Source of the DNA: Methylovirgula sp963708155
Lineage (GTDB): Bacteria > Pseudomonadota > Alphaproteobacteria > Rhizobiales > Beijerinckiaceae
Assembly: GCA_963708155.1 (NCBI GenBank)
Contig: OY970183.1
Coordinates: 2,046,001-2,110,000 of the forward strand
Direction of reading: 5' to 3'
Length of the DNA stretch: 64,000 nt
The position numbers and the translations under genes were made by a program. Position 1 is the first letter of the stretch; each line of letters starts with the position of its first letter. The notes under the pieces were generated by a model. It saw only the letters and a program-made list of their open reading frames with translations. It was not told where the DNA came from and did not search any database. Shown here one piece after another: positions 47,345 to 56,050 of this stretch.

Positions 47345-48996
47345 CAGGGTGAAGCCGCGCCGGATTTCTCCGCCTCTTCCAAAACCAGATCCTTACGGCT
47401 GATCTTGCCGATAGCGGTCTTGGGAAGGCTGGCACGGATTTCGATCACTCGCGGCAACGTGATCCGCGACAGATGCCCGGCGAGGAAGTGCAGGAGTGCA
47501 CCTGGCGTTGCTTCGCTGTTCGGCATCAGCGTGACGAAGGCTTTCGGCACTTGGCCGCGCACGGCGTCCGGCAACGCGATGGCGACCGCCTCGGCGACGT
47601 CGGGATGCTGCAACAGGGCTTCCTCGATAAGACGCGGATAGATCTTGAAGCCGTTGCAGATGATGATGTCCTTGATCCGATCGACAAGAAAGAGATCACC
47701 GTCCTTGTCGAGATAGCCGACATCTCCGGTGCGCAGCGCGCCGTCAATGAAGGCTGCTTTCGTCTCCTCCAGATTGCGCCAATAGCCACCCATGATCTGC
47801 GGCCCGCGCAGGCAGACCTCGCCGCGTTCTCCGGCGGGGAGGATTTTCGCCGGTTCGTCGAGCGAGCGAATTTCGACGATCGTGTCGCGCAGCGGCGCTC
47901 CGACGGAGTCGTTCTTGTATTCCCGATCGAGCGGATTGGCGGCGACGACCGGCGAAGCCTCGGTGAGGCCGTAGCCTTCGACGAGCTTACAGCCGGTCAG
48001 CAATTCGAAGCGCTGGCGGGTATCGAGCGACAGCGGCGCGCCACCGGAAATGCAATAGCGGATCGAGGAAAGATCGAATTTGCTATGGATCGCCTTGTGG
48101 CCCAGCGTCGCGAAAAAACTCGGCACGCCGGGAAACAAGGTCGGCCTTTTACTGGTGATGAATTTTAGCACCTGTACGAGGTCGAAGCTCGGCAGCAGCA
48201 CGATTTCTGCGCCGAGAGAGATGCAGAAATTCATGCCGGCCGTCATGCCAAAAATATGAAACAGCGGCAGCAGCATCAGCGCGCGCTCGCGGCCTGGCTG
48301 CAGGTTCGGCACGCGATCCTTGATCTGCGCGACATTGGCGGTGAGGTTGGCGTGGCTCAGCATGGCGCCCTTGGGCACGCCGGTCGTGCCGCCGGTATAT
48401 TGCAGAACCGCGAGATCGATCACCGGATTGATCGCGACCGGCGTTATCGGGCTGTGATCGGCAAGGAGGCGCTCGAAGCGGATGTGCCGCGCCTCACGCG
48501 GAATCCTGGCGAGTTCCTTTGCTTTGAACAGGCCGAAAAGCAGTCCCTTCAGCGGCGGCAGCGCCGCGCGCAGCGAGCAGACGATGATTTTCTCGAGGCC
48601 GCTCGCCTGCGGCACGGCGGCGACCTTTGGATAGATCTTTTCGACATCGAGCGTCACCATGATCTTCGTGCCGGAATCCTCGACCTGACGGGCGATTTCG
48701 CGCGTGACATTGAGAGGGTTGAACGTCACGATGATGCCGCCGGCTTTCAGCACGGCATAATAAGCGATGACGAAATAGGGCGAATTGGGCAGGCAAAGCC
48801 CCACCCGCGTACCGTGGACGACGCCGATCTTCTGGAAGCCACGCGCGGCGCGGTCAACGAGACGCTTCAGTTCCGCGTAGGTTAGCTTGCGTCCGAAAAA
48901 ATCGAGGGCGTTCTGGTCGCCAAAGCGCGCCGCCGCCTCATCCAGCAAGGCCGGCAGGGAGGAGATCGCGAGAGGCTTTTGCGCGGGACTTGGCAT
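47344..48996 (-). CDS. Acyl-CoA synthetase (AMP-binding, long-chain fatty acid or aryl type)
   Basis: A 550-residue ANL-family ligase that activates a carboxylic acid to acyl-AMP and then acyl-CoA. Motifs: YTGGTTGVPKGAMLSHANL (P-loop), FHIFGMTAGMNF, SGGAPLSLDTRQRFE, EGYGLTEASPVV, GDVGYLDKDGDLFLVDRIKD and KTAIGKISRKDL with the catalytic lysine. The pattern is FadD-like; the chain length is not determined by sequence. ATG 48996 has the expected N-terminus. Its TGA overlaps the helicase ATG (ATGA), so both genes are translated together although no functional link is obvious. Confidence 0.94.
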   Translation of the reverse strand: MPSPAQKPLAISSLPALLDEAAARFGDQNALDFFGRKLTYAELKRLVDRAARGFQKIGVVHGTRVGLCLPNSPYFVIAYYAVLKAGGIIVTFNPLNVTREIARQVEDSGTKIMVTLDVEKIYPKVAAVPQASGLEKIIVCSLRAALPPLKGLLFGLFKAKELARIPREARHIRFERLLADHSPITPVAINPVIDLAVLQYTGGTTGVPKGAMLSHANLTANVAQIKDRVPNLQPGRERALMLLPLFHIFGMTAGMNFCISLGAEIVLLPSFDLVQVLKFITSKRPTLFPGVPSFFATLGHKAIHSKFDLSSIRYCISGGAPLSLDTRQRFELLTGCKLVEGYGLTEASPVVAANPLDREYKNDSVGAPLRDTIVEIRSLDEPAKILPAGERGEVCLRGPQIMGGYWRNLEETKAAFIDGALRTGDVGYLDKDGDLFLVDRIKDIIICNGFKIYPRLIEEALLQHPDVAEAVAIALPDAVRGQVPKAFVTLMPNSEATPGALLHFLAGHLSRITLPRVIEIRASLPKTAIGKISRKDLVLEEAEKSGAASP

Positions 48997-49063
48997 GGCC
49001 GCAATCTAGCGCAGGTCCGTTGGGGACACATCCATGCCGTAAAAAAATCTGCGTCGAAAAAGC

Positions 49064-49528
49064 TCAAGCGGCGTGGGAAGCGGGCTCCTGCGTCAGGACC
49101 GCATAGAGCGCCGCGGGATCGCGGGTCGCACGCAATTTGGTGGCGATCGTGACATCGCGCAGAACCCGGGCCACACGCGCGAGGGCCTTTAGATGATCGG
49201 CGCCGGCAAGCTCCGGCGCGACGAGCATCAATACGAGATCGACGGGCTCGCCATCGATGGCATCGAAATCCACGGGCTTTTCGAGCCGCGCGAAAACGCC
49301 GAAGATCCGCTGGCATTTCTTGAGTTTGGCGTGCGGCAGGGCAACGCCGCTGCCGGTGCCGGTCGAGCCCAGCCTCTCGCGCTGCAAAAGCGCATTGAAG
49401 ATTTCGCGCGGCGGCAGGCCGGAGATTCGCGCCGCCCGTTCGCTCAATTCCTGCAGGACAAGCTTCTTCGTCCCAGCGCGCAATGATGGAACGATAGCAT
49501 CGGGGGCGATGAGATCGGTGAGCCGCAT
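49064..49528 (-). CDS. ptsN: Nitrogen-regulatory PTS IIA protein (EIIA-Ntr)
   Basis: A 154-residue EIIA-Ntr. The phosphorylatable His66 is in SGVALPHAKLKK, after the GSTGTGSG turn. The protein begins MRLTDLIAPDAIVPSLRAGT, typical of the family. EIIA-Ntr receives phosphate through NPr from PtsP and links nitrogen status to potassium transport and other outputs. It lies downstream of hpf and rpoN on the same strand, the canonical order, 114 bases after the hpf gene. ATG 49573 would add 15 codons; neither start has a strong ribosome site. Regulation of sigma-54-dependent functions and hpf is the expected connection. Confidence 0.93.
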   Translation of the reverse strand: MRLTDLIAPDAIVPSLRAGTKKLVLQELSERAARISGLPPREIFNALLQRERLGSTGTGSGVALPHAKLKKCQRIFGVFARLEKPVDFDAIDGEPVDLVLMLVAPELAGADHLKALARVARVLRDVTIATKLRATRDPAALYAVLTQEPASHAA

Positions 49529-49642
49529 GGGAAGACTGACTTCCAACTTCCGAACGCTCGATGAAAGAGCCATGTTGTGCACCGCGCAGGGATCCGCTCG
49601 GCGGGAGGCCATATGGCCTCTTTCGCGCCTAAGGTCCAGGGT

Positions 49643-50236
49643 CTAGAGAGACGAAGCTTTCATTGACGGGGTGGAGAGATCGACCCACCCGATGTTGCCG
49701 TCGGCACGGCGATAAACCAGATTGATATGACGATTGCCAGGATGACGAAAGAAGACGACCGACGCATCCCCGTTGTCGAGCCTTTCCACCGCGGCGGAGA
49801 CCGATAGTTCCGCGGCATCGCCGATGGCTTCCGCGATTACGACCGGATTGGCTTCGTCCGCCCCGTCCGCTTCGCTGGCGAAGTTGATCGCAGGCGCAGA
49901 CACGTTCGTTGCCGTTGCGATGGAGGATTCGGCAGGATTGCTCGTGCGTGCGCGGCTGCGGTCCTTCTGCCGGCGCAGACGGTTTTCGATGCGGTCGGCG
50001 GCTTTGTTGAAGCTGGAATAGGCGTCGGCTGCTTCCGCTTCCGCCTGCAACGTCACGCCCGATTCGAGATGCAAGGTGCAATCGGTGCGGAAGCCGGAGC
50101 CTTCCCGTTCAATTGTCACATGACCGCCGGTCGGTTCCGCCGCATATTTCAAGACCACGAGGTCGAGCCGTGCACCGACATAGGTGCGTAACGAATCCCC
50201 GATATCGATGTTCTTTCCAGAGACGCGCAATGTCAT
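49643..50236 (-). CDS. hpf: Ribosome hibernation promoting factor, long form
   Basis: A 197-residue hibernation factor. The N-terminal domain (about residues 1-100) has the sigma-54 modulation fold that sits in the mRNA channel of the 30S subunit (LRTYVGARLDLVVLKYAAEP, GHVTIEREGSGFRTDC). After a linker of about 45 residues, the C-terminal dimerisation domain appears (ASVVFFRHPGNRHINLVYRR). The long form pairs ribosomes into 100S particles. It is between ptsN and rpoN, a common neighbourhood that gave it the name sigma-54 modulation protein. ATG 50236 is the family start, with GGAGG at 50242-50246 on the minus strand, six bases upstream. Confidence 0.95.
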   Translation of the reverse strand: MTLRVSGKNIDIGDSLRTYVGARLDLVVLKYAAEPTGGHVTIEREGSGFRTDCTLHLESGVTLQAEAEAADAYSSFNKAADRIENRLRRQKDRSRARTSNPAESSIATATNVSAPAINFASEADGADEANPVVIAEAIGDAAELSVSAAVERLDNGDASVVFFRHPGNRHINLVYRRADGNIGWVDLSTPSMKASSL

Positions 50237-50480
50237 TGGTTTACCTCCAATTCACTGTCGCCCCAACGCGATCCGCCGTTCACCAGCGGTTGGTTCAGGG
50301 TTAGGAGCCTCGCGTCGCGAAGTCAATGGTTTGACGCCGTGGCTGCGGTGACAGCGGGGAAAACACGCTCAAGCGCAACCGCTGCTGCGCGGCGCAAGCT
50401 CTACAATCACGAAAGGATTCAAGCTTTTGTAGAAGAGTTACAGAATCACCCAGGATAATCCCGCACGTTATGCAATTTGC

Positions 50481-52031
50481 TCAATGCAAGCCGCGCATGC
50501 GACGGCGCTCGACCGAGGAGGGGATGCGCAGGCTCTCGCGATATTTGGCGACAGTGCGCCGGGCAATCTCGACATTCGACTTCTTCAACTGTTCCACGAT
50601 CGCGTCGTCGGAGAGAATGTCGCTCTCGGATTCATGCTCGATCATCTGCCGGATGCGGAATCGCACCGCTTCCGCCGAATGTGCATCGCCGCCGTTGCGC
50701 GAAGCGATCGAGGCGGTGAAGAAATATTTCAACTCGAAAAGCCCGCGCGGCGTAGAAATATATTTGTTTGAGGTGACGCGGGAGACGGTGGATTCGTGCA
50801 TGCCGATGGCGTCGGCAATGGCTTTAAGATTCAGCGGGCGCAGATGCTCGACGCCATGCGCGAAGAAAGCATCCTGCTGCCGAACGATTTCGCCGGCGAC
50901 CTTGAGAATTGTGCGGGCGCGCTGTTCCAGGCTTTTGGTCAGCCAATTGGCCGTCTGCAGACAATTGGAGAGGAAGGAACGGTCGACATCGCTGGCCTTG
51001 GCGCGGGCGACTCGCGTCGCATAAACCTGATTGACAAGCAGCCGCGGCAGAACCTCGGAATTCAATTCGACATGCCATGAGCCGTCGGGCAAGGCGCGGA
51101 TAATGACATCGGCGACGACCGGCTGCACGATGCCGCCGCCGAAGGCGCGGCCGGGCTTGGGGTCGAGCCGTTTGATTTCGGCGATCATGTCGGTCACGTC
51201 TTCGGCGCTAACGCCGCAGAGCTTGCGCAGGGCGGTGTAATCGCGCTTGGCGACGAGGTCGAGGCGCTCGACGAGCGCCTGCATCGCCGGATCGAAGCGG
51301 TCCTTTTCCCGCAACTGGATCGACAGGCATTCAGCGAGATTGCGCGCGCCAACGCCGCTGGGCTCGAAGCTCTGAATGGTGGCGAGAAGCTTCTCCACGC
51401 GCGCGACCGGCGCGCCGAGACGCAAGCCGACCTCCGCCACGGATTCGGTGAAATAGCCGGCCTCGTCGATCGAATCGATGATCGCATGGCCGATCACCCG
51501 CTCGATCGGATCTTTGGTCGCGAGCGCCAATTGTGCGGCGAGATGGTCGCGTAGACTCAGCTCGGCGGCGACATAAGCTTCAAGATTGGTGGCCTCGCCG
51601 CCGTCGGATGCAGGCGAGGGGGCTCCAGACCAGGAGGTCGAGGAGAGCCCCAGCCCTTCGCTGGCGGCCGGATGCTCGGCGGGAGTGGGAGCGCGATCGT
51701 CTTCGAACGCATTGGAAAGTTCAGTGCCGAGGCTGGCTTCAAGCGCACCGCGGTCGGTAGCAAAGGATTCCGAGCTCCATTCGGTCTCGCCCGCTTCGCT
51801 GGAATCGCTCTCGGCGGAAGCGTCGCCATAATCGCCGTCATCGCCGATCGTCGGCTCGTTGTCCGGGGCTTCCTCGGCCCGCTCCAGCAAAGGGTTACGC
51901 TCAAGCTCCTCCTGAACGAAGGCGGCGAGTTCCATGTTTGAGAATTGCAGAAGCTTGATCGCCTGGAGAAGCTGCGGCGTCATAACCAGGGACTGGCCCT
52001 GGCGAAGGAGGAGTTTGGTGGTTAGCGCCAT
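50481..52031 (-). CDS. rpoN: RNA polymerase sigma-54 factor
   Basis: Sigma-54 (516 residues) directs polymerase to -24/-12 promoters and needs an enhancer-binding ATPase. Region I is at residues 1-50 (RQGQSLVMTPQLLQAIKLLQ). An acidic region II follows (GETEWSSESF). The core-binding part includes DPIERVIGHAIIDSIDEAGY, FEPSGVGARNLAECLSIQL and KPGRAFGGGIVQP. The C-terminal helix-turn-helix (IADAIGMHESTVSRVTSNK) and the RpoN box ARRTVAKYRE end the protein. ATG 52031 is the family start; 12 upstream codons are open. It precedes hpf and ptsN by 244 bases. lptB, the usual upstream gene, is replaced here by truA on the same strand. The 244-base gap to hpf has no gene and no feature I recognise. Confidence 0.97.
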   Translation of the reverse strand: MALTTKLLLRQGQSLVMTPQLLQAIKLLQFSNMELAAFVQEELERNPLLERAEEAPDNEPTIGDDGDYGDASAESDSSEAGETEWSSESFATDRGALEASLGTELSNAFEDDRAPTPAEHPAASEGLGLSSTSWSGAPSPASDGGEATNLEAYVAAELSLRDHLAAQLALATKDPIERVIGHAIIDSIDEAGYFTESVAEVGLRLGAPVARVEKLLATIQSFEPSGVGARNLAECLSIQLREKDRFDPAMQALVERLDLVAKRDYTALRKLCGVSAEDVTDMIAEIKRLDPKPGRAFGGGIVQPVVADVIIRALPDGSWHVELNSEVLPRLLVNQVYATRVARAKASDVDRSFLSNCLQTANWLTKSLEQRARTILKVAGEIVRQQDAFFAHGVEHLRPLNLKAIADAIGMHESTVSRVTSNKYISTPRGLFELKYFFTASIASRNGGDAHSAEAVRFRIRQMIEHESESDILSDDAIVEQLKKSNVEIARRTVAKYRESLRIPSSVERRRMRGLH

Positions 52032-52155
52032 TACTCTATACACCCCCAACAAGGGAAAACTGCACAACGGCCCGTTTTTTGCTTGTCAGGGTTTATAGCA
52101 TGATTGAAGGCGCTGTCTCCTCCCAAAACCGGCCGACACATAAATTTTTGTCATT

Positions 52156-52944
52156 TTACACGGGTCCAGAGAAATCTTCTCCGCCGAGCCCCTCATTGCC
52201 CGGCTCCGGGTAATCCACCGACAAAAAATATAATCCCGCCGCGGGCGCGACAGTGCCGCAACGGCCGCGGTCGCGGGCCTCCAGGGCCGCGCGCAAATCC
52301 TCGCGCGACCATTTCCCGGATCCCACATGTTCGAGTGAGCCCACCATCGAACGCACCTGATGGTGCAGGAACGAGCGTGCGCTCGCATAAATTTCAATCG
52401 TCTCGCCTTGCCGGACCACATCGAGCCGCTCCAGCGTGCGGACCGGACTCGCGGCCTGGCAATCGGCATCTCGGAAGGTTGAAAAATCGTGCCGTCCGAC
52501 CAGCACCTGCGCCGCCGCGTGCATGACCGCGGCATCGAGCTTGCGTTTCACCAGCCAGGCGCGGCCGGATTCGAGCGTCAGCGGCGAGCGCCGGTTGATG
52601 ATTTTGTAGAGATAATGACGCCGGATGGCGGAAAAGCGCGCGTCGAATGTGTCGGAAACCGGCTCGGCTCGGACGATGGCGATGCGGCTCGATCGCAGAT
52701 GCGCGTTGAGCGCGTCGCGCAAGACGTCTGGCCGCCACGCGCGCGCGAGGTCGGCGTGGGCGACCTGGCCGACAGCATGGACGCCCGCGTCGGTGCGTCC
52801 CGCGCCACGGATCGGCACTCTGGCGCCGGTGATCGCGGTCAGCGCCGTCTCGATCGCTTCCTGGATGGAAGGGCCGTTCGCTTGCCTCTGCCAGCCGACG
52901 AGGCCCGCGCCGTCATATTCGATGGTGAGTTTGTAGCGCGGCAT
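52156..52944 (-). CDS. truA: tRNA pseudouridine(38-40) synthase TruA
   Basis: TruA (262 residues) makes pseudouridine at positions 38-40 of the tRNA anticodon arm. The catalytic Asp52 lies in RGAGRTDAGVHAVGQ. Other family motifs are YKLTIEYDGAGLVGWQRQ, FDARFSAIRRHYLYKII, GRHDFSTFRDADCQA and SFLHHQVRSMVGSLEHVG. The ATG at 52944 overlaps the fmt stop by ATGA, so it is coupled to fmt and def. That three-gene run serves initiation and tRNA maturation. Length is normal. A 90-base gap separates it from rpoN downstream. Confidence 0.96.
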   Translation of the reverse strand: MPRYKLTIEYDGAGLVGWQRQANGPSIQEAIETALTAITGARVPIRGAGRTDAGVHAVGQVAHADLARAWRPDVLRDALNAHLRSSRIAIVRAEPVSDTFDARFSAIRRHYLYKIINRRSPLTLESGRAWLVKRKLDAAVMHAAAQVLVGRHDFSTFRDADCQAASPVRTLERLDVVRQGETIEIYASARSFLHHQVRSMVGSLEHVGSGKWSREDLRAALEARDRGRCGTVAPAAGLYFLSVDYPEPGNEGLGGEDFSGPV

Positions 52945-53882
52945 CAATCTGGCTGCCGCAGCACCGCGCCGCGCTGCAGGCGCGCGCCGCGGAGAAATTC
53001 GTCCGCGCTCATCGGCGCCCGGCCGGCGCGCTGGACTTCGACAAGCCGCAGCGCATCGCGCCCGCAGGCGATGGTCAGGTCGTCGTCGAGAACGGTACCG
53101 GGTGCGCCCTGCATCGCGACGGTGCGGCTGCGCAGGACCTTGAGGCGTTCAGCGCCCTTGCCGAGATCGGCAAAGAAAGCGGCTCCCGGAAAGGGCGACA
53201 GCCCGCGGACGAGGTCGTGCAGAACAGCCGCGTCGCGCGACCAGTCGATCGCCGCCTCGGCCTTGCTGATTTTCTCGGCATAGGTGACGCCGGTTGTCGC
53301 CTGCGGGGTAAAGGCCAGCGCATTTTGCGCGAGAAGCTCGAGCGCCCGCGCCATCAGCGCCGCGCCTCTCACGGAGAGCTTATCGTGCAATTCGCCGGCG
53401 GTCATTTCCGCGCCAATGGCGACGCGCTCTTCGAGCGCAACCGGCCCCGTATCGAGCGTTTCGTCCATCCGCATCACCGCGAGGCCGCTTTCGCGGTCGC
53501 CCGCCATGATGGCGCGCTGGATCGGCGCCGCGCCCCGCCAGCGCGGCAATAGCGAGGCGTGCAGGTTGAGGCAGCCCTTGGCCGGCGCGTCGAGGATGGC
53601 CTTCGGCAGGATCAGGCCATAGGCGACGACAACCGCGACGTCAGCTTTGTGGCTGGCGAAAAGCGCGGCCGCTTCGGGGGTTCGCAGGCTCGCCGGAGTG
53701 AAGATGGGGAGATCTAGTTTCGTTGCGGCGCGCGCCACCGGGGAGGGTAGGGTCTCAAGCCCGCGCCGGCCGGCCGGTTTTGGCGCGCGCGTGTAGACCG
53801 CCGCAATGTCATGGCCGCGCCCGGCGATCTCGGTCAGAACCGGCACCGAGAAATCGGGCGTACCCATGAAGACAATGCGCAA
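52944..53882 (-). CDS. fmt: Methionyl-tRNA formyltransferase
   Basis: Fmt formylates initiator Met-tRNA using 10-formyl-THF. The 312-residue enzyme starts MRIVFMGTPDFSVPVLTEIA and has the active-site motifs CLNLHASLLPRWRGAAPIQR and MDETLDTGPVA. The C-terminal OB-like domain (GTVLDDDLTIACGRDALRL) is complete. It ends overlapping truA and begins five bases after def, giving the order def-fmt-truA typical of bacteria. The product works with def: the formyl group added by Fmt is removed by Def after initiation. Confidence 0.97.
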   Translation of the reverse strand: MRIVFMGTPDFSVPVLTEIAGRGHDIAAVYTRAPKPAGRRGLETLPSPVARAATKLDLPIFTPASLRTPEAAALFASHKADVAVVVAYGLILPKAILDAPAKGCLNLHASLLPRWRGAAPIQRAIMAGDRESGLAVMRMDETLDTGPVALEERVAIGAEMTAGELHDKLSVRGAALMARALELLAQNALAFTPQATTGVTYAEKISKAEAAIDWSRDAAVLHDLVRGLSPFPGAAFFADLGKGAERLKVLRSRTVAMQGAPGTVLDDDLTIACGRDALRLVEVQRAGRAPMSADEFLRGARLQRGAVLRQPD

Positions 53883-53887
53883 GGCGC

Positions 53888-54469
53888 TCAGCCTTCCAAT
53901 CCTGCCTGTCTGGTCTCGGCCTCGTCGTCATTGTCGTGCCTGGCGTCCGCTGCACTGCGCTTGGCCGCCTTGCTGAATTTCTTCGAGATCATCTCCCGCT
54001 TCAGCCGCGAGATGTGATCGATGAAGAGAACGCCGTTCAGATGGTCGATTTCATGCTGGAGGCAGGTCGCGAGAATGCCCTCGGCCTCGATTTCCTGACG
54101 CTTGTTGTCGCGATCGAGATAGCCTACCCGGATTCGCGCCGGGCGCTCGACTTCCTCGTAGATCTCGGGGATCGAGAGGCAGCCCTCGTTGTAGGTCGAA
54201 AGCTCTTCCGACGCCCAGAGGATTTCCGGATTGGCGAAGACCAGAGGATTGGCGCTGGCTTCTTCGTCCTGCCGTTTGGCGACATCGAGCACCAGCACGC
54301 GCTTCATCTCGCCGAGCTGAGTCGCCGCAAGGCCGATGCCCGGCGCGGCATACATCGTCTCCAGCATGTCGTCCATCAACGCGCGGATCTCGTCGTCGAC
54401 GGCGGCTATTGGAGCGGCTTTCTCACGAAGCCGTTTGTCGGGCAGAATCAGGATCGGTCTCAGGGGCAT
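53888..54469 (-). CDS. def: Peptide deformylase
   Basis: Def removes the N-formyl group from nascent proteins using a bound divalent metal. The 193-residue enzyme carries all three motifs: GIGLAATQLG, NEGCLSIPEIY with the metal Cys, and LQHEIDHLNGVLFIDHI with two metal His and the catalytic Glu. A charged C-terminal extension (AAKRSAADARHDNDD) is common in alphaproteobacteria. I start at ATG 54469 (MPLRPILILPD); a TTG five codons upstream is open. fmt follows five bases later on the same strand. Confidence 0.96.
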   Translation of the reverse strand: MPLRPILILPDKRLREKAAPIAAVDDEIRALMDDMLETMYAAPGIGLAATQLGEMKRVLVLDVAKRQDEEASANPLVFANPEILWASEELSTYNEGCLSIPEIYEEVERPARIRVGYLDRDNKRQEIEAEGILATCLQHEIDHLNGVLFIDHISRLKREMISKKFSKAAKRSAADARHDNDDEAETRQAGLEG

Positions 54470-54540
54470 GGCAGAAGTCAAATCCGGGAAACTGCCCCAG
54501 ACATAGGCATCAAGCGCCGCCGGGTCAATTTCCGCGGGGT

Positions 54541-55890
54541 TTAGGCCGCTCCGACCATCCGCAGGAAGTCATGCACCTGTTTCGACAGGAGCTCCGACTG
54601 CCGGTTCAGCCGGGTGGCGAGGTCGAGCACCTGCTTGGCGGCGGAGTTCGAATTGCCGGCCGCTTCCGTCACGCCGAGAATATTCGCCGCCATTTCGTGC
54701 GTGCCGACCGAAGCCTGCTCGGCGCGGCGGGCGATTTCGCGCGTCGCAGCTTCCTGCTCCGCCACGGCGGTTTCAGCGGCAATGGAGATGGAGCTCACGC
54801 GCTGCGTCGTCTTGGCGATGCTGGCGATGAAGGAGGCGACATGCTCGGTCGCGTCCTGGATGCCGGCGACTTGCGCATTGATCTCCGCGGTCGCCTTGGA
54901 GGTCGCGAGCGCCAGATTCTTCACTTCCTGCGCGACGATGGCGAAACCGCGCCCCGCCTCGCCGGCGCGCGCCGCCTCGATCGTCGCATTGAGCGCCAGC
55001 ATATTGGTCTGTGCGGCAATATTGCTGATGAGCACGACGCTGCCGCCGATCCGCTCTGCCGCGCCGGAGAGACTACGCACCGCCTCCTGCGTCTGGTCAG
55101 CCGCTCCGGCCGCATGGCCGGCGACCTGGTTCAATTCATGGACGCGGGCGCTGACTTCGCCGATCGCCTGCGACAGATAATGCGTCGCGTTGGCGACGGC
55201 TTGAACATTCGTCTCCGCCTCGCGCGAGGCGAGTGCGACCGCCATGGATCGTTCGCTGGTCACTTCCGCCGATTGGGTCAATGCGTCCGCCGTATCGCGC
55301 AAATCCTCGGCCGCAGTCGTCACGCCAGAGACAATACCGCCAATCGCATGTTCAAAGGACTTTGCCAGATGATTGAGAGTGCGCAGTCGCTCATCCTGGC
55401 CGGCCTGCAGATAGCTGTCCATCGTCATGACGATATCGAGCATCGAGATGCGGAAATAGGCGAGCTGGACCTTCGTGCGCCGTCGCGCCGCAAAGATCTC
55501 AAACGGCTTGCGCGGCAGACGCAGCGCAATCGCTTCGAGGACTTGGGCAAATACGAAACTGCGCCCGGCGGTCGAGAGTCGGAAATCGACTCCGAAGTCA
55601 TTGCGAAGCCGATAAATGTCGGCAATTGACGCATCATATTCCGCGTCGAAACGCCCTCCCATTAGCACGCGCCAGTGGCGCAGATATTTTTCGCGTGCAA
55701 GGGCAACGCTCGCCGGATTGCCGACATAAGAATCGCCGCCGAATGATTTCGCCGCGACACGATAGAAGGCGTCGAGGGCGGATGAGAATTCGCGGAAGAG
55801 GAAGTCGAAGTTCTGACGAATGATCTCGGTACATTCGTCGTCGATCGCGTAAATTCGCCTGAGATCGGCGACGTCAGATTTCGAGGTCAT
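54541..55890 (-). CDS. Globin-coupled methyl-accepting chemotaxis protein without the proximal histidine
   Basis: A 449-residue cytoplasmic receptor: a protoglobin-like sensor at residues 1-165 (FYRVAAKSFGGDSYVG, RHWRVLMGGRFDAEY), a connecting helix, and a methyl-accepting domain with the tip motif NMLALNATIEAARAGEAGRGF at 296-316 and AIVAQEVKNLA. No membrane helices. In globin-coupled sensors the heme iron is held by a His in the conserved HxRIGL segment. Here the aligned stretch reads RNDFGV (R96), so a heme ligand at this site appears missing. It may be a non-heme sensor or use another ligand. Receptor trimers and CheW binding are expected from the family. No che genes are nearby. It lies 60 bases after def in the transcriptional sense, same strand. 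Confidence 0.88.
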   Translation of the reverse strand: MTSKSDVADLRRIYAIDDECTEIIRQNFDFLFREFSSALDAFYRVAAKSFGGDSYVGNPASVALAREKYLRHWRVLMGGRFDAEYDASIADIYRLRNDFGVDFRLSTAGRSFVFAQVLEAIALRLPRKPFEIFAARRRTKVQLAYFRISMLDIVMTMDSYLQAGQDERLRTLNHLAKSFEHAIGGIVSGVTTAAEDLRDTADALTQSAEVTSERSMAVALASREAETNVQAVANATHYLSQAIGEVSARVHELNQVAGHAAGAADQTQEAVRSLSGAAERIGGSVVLISNIAAQTNMLALNATIEAARAGEAGRGFAIVAQEVKNLALATSKATAEINAQVAGIQDATEHVASFIASIAKTTQRVSSISIAAETAVAEQEAATREIARRAEQASVGTHEMAANILGVTEAAGNSNSAAKQVLDLATRLNRQSELLSKQVHDFLRMVGAA

Positions 55891-56050
55891 GATTGTACCC
55901 GTTTCGTCGATCGAGAATTTAGGCGAATTTTATTAGCGAGCCGTAACTTAGCGACGAAAAGCGCAGTCCTTGCAGCGAATTGCCGCGCCTTGCCCCTGGA
56001 AAATCTGTTCCGTCTATGTTCCCTGCGGTGCAAATCTGCTAGAAGGCGAT

